Source of the DNA: Chloroflexota bacterium
GTDB lineage: Bacteria; Chloroflexota; UBA6077; JACCZL01
Direction: 5' to 3'
Assembly (NCBI GenBank): GCA_020845495.1
Contig: JADLFM010000035.1
Coordinates: 48,617 to 112,616, forward strand
Length of the DNA stretch: 64,000 nt
Below are positions 61,509-64,000 of this stretch, one piece after another (the stretch's first letter is position 1; every line of letters begins with the position of its first letter). The notes under the pieces were generated by a model. That model saw only the letters and a program-made list of their open reading frames with translations. It searched no databases and had not been told where the DNA came from. The position numbers were made by a program, and so were the translations under genes.

Positions 61509-62810
61509 ATGCATTCCACGCTCCTCCATCGCGACGATGGCCGTCGCTCGGGCTCGCTGAGGCAGCCGCTCCCCTGGGATGCGATTGGCCTGGCGTTCGC
61601 GGTGATGTTCGTGGTCATGGGCTCGCGGAGTGGCTACGCCGTCATCTATCCCGCCCTGGTAGCTGACCTCGGCTGGTCGGTCGCCGAGGTGACGGGAGCG
61701 TATTCATTCGGCCTGCTCGTGTACGCGCCACTGGCCATCGTGGCGGGCCTCGCCGTCGACCGTCTCGGTTGCCGGAGCATGATGCTGTTCGGCAGCGTGA
61801 TGCTTGCGGCCGGGATGACCGTCGTGGCGCTGTCCACTGAGTTGTGGCACCTGTACGTCGCCTTCGTGCTGGCGCTCGGCCTCGGCTCGGGCGGCCTGGG
61901 GTTCATTACCACCGTCAAGATGCTCTCGATGCGCGCCGGCTCGCGCTTCGCAACGGCGTTCGGGCTTGGATTCATGGGGCAGGGGCTCGGTTCACTGGTC
62001 GTTAGTCCGGCTATGCAGGCGATTGTCGACGCAGCCGGCTGGCGCCCCGGTGCACTGGCAATTGCCCTGCTCGCGGCGCTGGGGCTCGTTCCGCTAATCT
62101 GGTGGCTGGCGCCCGGACCAGAGCCACCGGGGAGCGCACGGCACGGCGCACCGGCGAGCGGCGGCCGGATCTTCAGCCCGCTGTTCTGCGTGTTCTTCGC
62201 GACCAACATGGCGCTGGGTTTCCAGATGCTCGTGCCAACGCATCAGGTCGCCTACGTGCTCGATCTCGGGTTCTCGGCGGTGCTTGCCGCGACGGCGGCA
62301 GGAGCCTGGGGCGCGCTGATGTCGGTTGGCACGGTGAGCGGGGGCTGGGCGCTGGACCGCTGGGGACTGGCACGGCTCCTCGGCGCGGCGCTGGTGCTGT
62401 TTGGCGGCGGGATGGTAGCACTGGTGGTGAGTGCGCCCGAGGTGGGCTGGCTGCTCGTCGTGTTCGTGCTGGCCAACGGCATGGGGCGGGGATTCTTGAG
62501 CGTGGCGCTCGGCTCGTCGCAGACCCGCACTTTTGCCGGCCCACGCCTGGGGCGGATCACGGGCCTCCTCGACGTCGGGTTCGGGTCGGGGGCGTTTCTC
62601 GGACCCTGGCTTACCGCCGTCGTCCACGATGCAACGGGGACGTTCGCTCCGGGCTTCCTGGCCGCGGCCGGCGCCTCGAGCCTGGTAGCAGTCGGACTGC
62701 TTGCGGGCCGGCGGCTCACAGACCGCCCGCCACGTCCGACGCCCCCACCGGCCAGCAGGCAACCGGCCAGCGGGCAACCGGCCCTGGCAGGCGACGACGG
62801 CGCGATCTGA
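61509..62810 (+). CDS. MFS transporter (monocarboxylate/oxalate-formate-like)
   Basis: 433-residue 12-helix major facilitator. Helix 1-2 region GYAVIYPALVADLGWSVAEV and motif-A GLAVDRLGCRSMMLFGS are typical of the MCT/oxalate-formate antiporter branch. GLGFMGQGLGSLVVSPAMQ lies in helix 5. The C-terminal tail has Pro/Ala repeats (PASRQPASGQPALA). A TAGAGT hexamer at 61497-61502 lies six nt before ATG 61509 and no ribosome-binding site is present, so translation may be leaderless. Substrate unknown. Confidence 0.9.
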   Translation: MHSTLLHRDDGRRSGSLRQPLPWDAIGLAFAVMFVVMGSRSGYAVIYPALVADLGWSVAEVTGAYSFGLLVYAPLAIVAGLAVDRLGCRSMMLFGSVMLAAGMTVVALSTELWHLYVAFVLALGLGSGGLGFITTVKMLSMRAGSRFATAFGLGFMGQGLGSLVVSPAMQAIVDAAGWRPGALAIALLAALGLVPLIWWLAPGPEPPGSARHGAPASGGRIFSPLFCVFFATNMALGFQMLVPTHQVAYVLDLGFSAVLAATAAGAWGALMSVGTVSGGWALDRWGLARLLGAALVLFGGGMVALVVSAPEVGWLLVVFVLANGMGRGFLSVALGSSQTRTFAGPRLGRITGLLDVGFGSGAFLGPWLTAVVHDATGTFAPGFLAAAGASSLVAVGLLAGRRLTDRPPRPTPPPASRQPASGQPALAGDDGAI

Positions 62811-63098
62811 GGCGGTACACCGCTGGCGCAGCGTGCCGCTGAGCGCCCGAGGCCACATGACCAACCGGCCTGATGCGGCACACGCAGTCTCATCCCTTCC
62901 TGGTGTGCCGCCGCATGTGGGGCGCATGTGCCCGTCAGACTCCGTTCCAAACCTCGCCTGCTACACTACCGGCTCGGCGTCACCTGTCAGTCCACCGCCG
63001 CGCTCGAGCCCATGGACGCCGAGCGCATTCGGCAGCAGCGGCCTCCAGCGGTGAGCCGACGACGGTATGCGTCGAGATCGATCGTGGGGGGTCTGGCA

Positions 63099-63830
63099 AT
63101 GGGTGGCCTGGATGGGAAGATCGCGATCGTCACCGGTGGTCGGAGCGGCATCGGCAAGGGCATCGCGCGGGGCCTCGCCCGTGAGGGTGCGTCGGTCGTC
63201 ATCACCTCGCGCGGCGCCGACGAACTCGAGCAGACCGCACGTGAGTTGTCGGCCGGCGGCGCGACAGTCGTCGCCATCCCAGGCGACATGACGAAGGAAG
63301 CGGACGTCGACCGCCTGTTTGCCACGACCATGGATCGCTTCGGCCGGCTCGACATCCTGGTCAACAACGCCGGCGCGTTTGGGAGCGCCCCCATCGACGA
63401 GATGGCGCTCGACCAGTGGGATACCGTCATTGGAGCGGCCCTGACCGCGACGTTCCTCTGCTCGCGGTCCGCGATGCGGATCATGAAGCCCCAGGGTGGG
63501 GGCCGGATCATCAACGTCGCGAGCATCTCGGCCAAGCGAGTTCGCGCCAACAACGCCGCCTACAACGCCGCGAAGCACGGCGTCTGGGGGTTGACGCAGA
63601 CCATCGCGCTCGAAGGCCGCGACTACGGTATCTCAGCGTCCTGCCTGAACCCGGGCAACACGCTCGTCGAGCGGATCGAGCGTCAGGGCGGGCTCAACAG
63701 CAGCGAGCCGATGATGACCGTTGACGAGCTTGCCCAGACGGCTGTCTGGATGGCGCTGCTCCCGCCGCACATGACGATGCTGGAGGCGGACGTCATCCCG
63801 ATCAAGCAGGCGTACGTCGGCCGGGGCTAG
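63099..63830 (+). CDS. Short-chain dehydrogenase/reductase
   Basis: 243-residue SDR. The cofactor motif is IVTGGRSGIGKGIA with Ser-Arg after beta-2 (VITSRGADEL), which favours NADP. NNAG, catalytic Ser in NVASISAKRV and YNAAK are present. The end lacks the usual VTGxxxxxDGG and instead reads MLEADVIPIKQAYVGRG. ATG 63099 has GGGGGG eight nt upstream. It is only loosely similar to the other SDRs in the window and has no informative neighbour. Confidence 0.88.
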   Translation: MGGLDGKIAIVTGGRSGIGKGIARGLAREGASVVITSRGADELEQTARELSAGGATVVAIPGDMTKEADVDRLFATTMDRFGRLDILVNNAGAFGSAPIDEMALDQWDTVIGAALTATFLCSRSAMRIMKPQGGGRIINVASISAKRVRANNAAYNAAKHGVWGLTQTIALEGRDYGISASCLNPGNTLVERIERQGGLNSSEPMMTVDELAQTAVWMALLPPHMTMLEADVIPIKQAYVGRG

Positions 63831-63930
63831 GCAATCCGTGCATCCAACCGTGGGCCTGGGTCGCCCGACGCGACGAGAGGGTGTCCCACAGGATATTGCG
63901 TCAAGTACCCTGAGGCGTGGGAGGGCGCCG

Positions 63931-64000
63931 ATGGGTCGGACGGATTGGGACGCCGAAGAGGCACGGTGGGCGGAGCAGATCGAGGCCGTGGTGGGCGGGA
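63931..64000 (+). CDS. Start of unidentified gene (runs off window)
   Basis: ATG 63931 with GGAGG six nt upstream opens a frame reading MGRTDWDAEEARWAEQIE and continuing to the edge. About 23 codons are visible, too few to name the product. Confidence 0.5.
   Translation, partial: MGRTDWDAEEARWAEQIEAVVGG

Overview
The window is a high-GC, gene-dense bacterial chromosome segment. Several traits suggest a soil or thermophile-type Chloroflexota bacterium, perhaps Thermomicrobia-like: many GTG starts, Tat-type or lipobox signal peptides with Ala/Pro-rich linkers, DUF1446/DUF4387 catabolic genes, a four-carbon acid sugar kinase, and several MFS exporters and two-component systems. No rRNA or tRNA is present to settle the taxonomy. 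I see no CRISPR array, transposase, integrase or prophage gene.

Layout. 0-4.3 kb: an OmpR-type regulator and histidine kinase pair (the kinase runs off the left edge), a secreted protein of unknown function, and an unusual GntR-REC-REC fusion. 4.6-8.2 kb: a nucleoside hydrolase and a four-carbon sugar acid kinase/aldolase pair, separated by a repeat-rich gap. 8.4-11.7 kb: a large RND efflux pump. 12.5-16.2 kb: a second two-component pair, a secreted FG-GAP-like protein and a small membrane protein. 16.3-18.3 kb: two overlapping family 2 glycosyltransferases. 18.5-22.2 kb: an SDR, a mannonate-dehydratase-like enolase-superfamily enzyme and a glutamate dehydrogenase.

22.2-30.0 kb: one minus-strand operon holding an RpiR regulator, AtuA-like DUF1446, DUF4387, a peptide-type ABC importer (binding protein and two permeases) and a C45-type acyltransferase/amidohydrolase. 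It looks like a complete uptake-and-catabolism unit for an unknown compound. 30-35.2 kb: a GH76-like glycosidase, an MFS exporter, a DUF1275 protein and a second MFS exporter. That second exporter is preceded by a clear ykkC-class riboswitch with a terminator platform, probably sensing guanidine.

35.5-39.4 kb: a visibly AT-richer, probably acquired gene with its own consensus promoter. It encodes a RapA/SNF2-type helicase fused to a linker and five 24-residue leucine-rich repeats, and is the best candidate for a new stand-alone defence-type protein. 39.6-45.5 kb: a cupin, two tandem SDRs, an ABM-like monooxygenase, small proteins, a secreted protein made of five Cys-paired repeats, and ClpS.

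45.7-55.5 kb: a cell-surface carbohydrate region. It holds a ScyD-like lipoprotein, three paralogous clan GH-A glycosidases (two attached to a shared, apparently undescribed multi-pass membrane module, one Tat-exported) and a GH30-like enzyme, in translationally coupled units preceded by a shared upstream motif. 55.6-64 kb: RlmN, rhodanese, an IscU-like scaffold lacking one ligand Cys, a SirB1-like protein, a two-subunit sulfopyruvate/phosphonopyruvate decarboxylase-like enzyme, a REC-HD-GYP regulator, an MFS transporter, an SDR and the start of one more gene.
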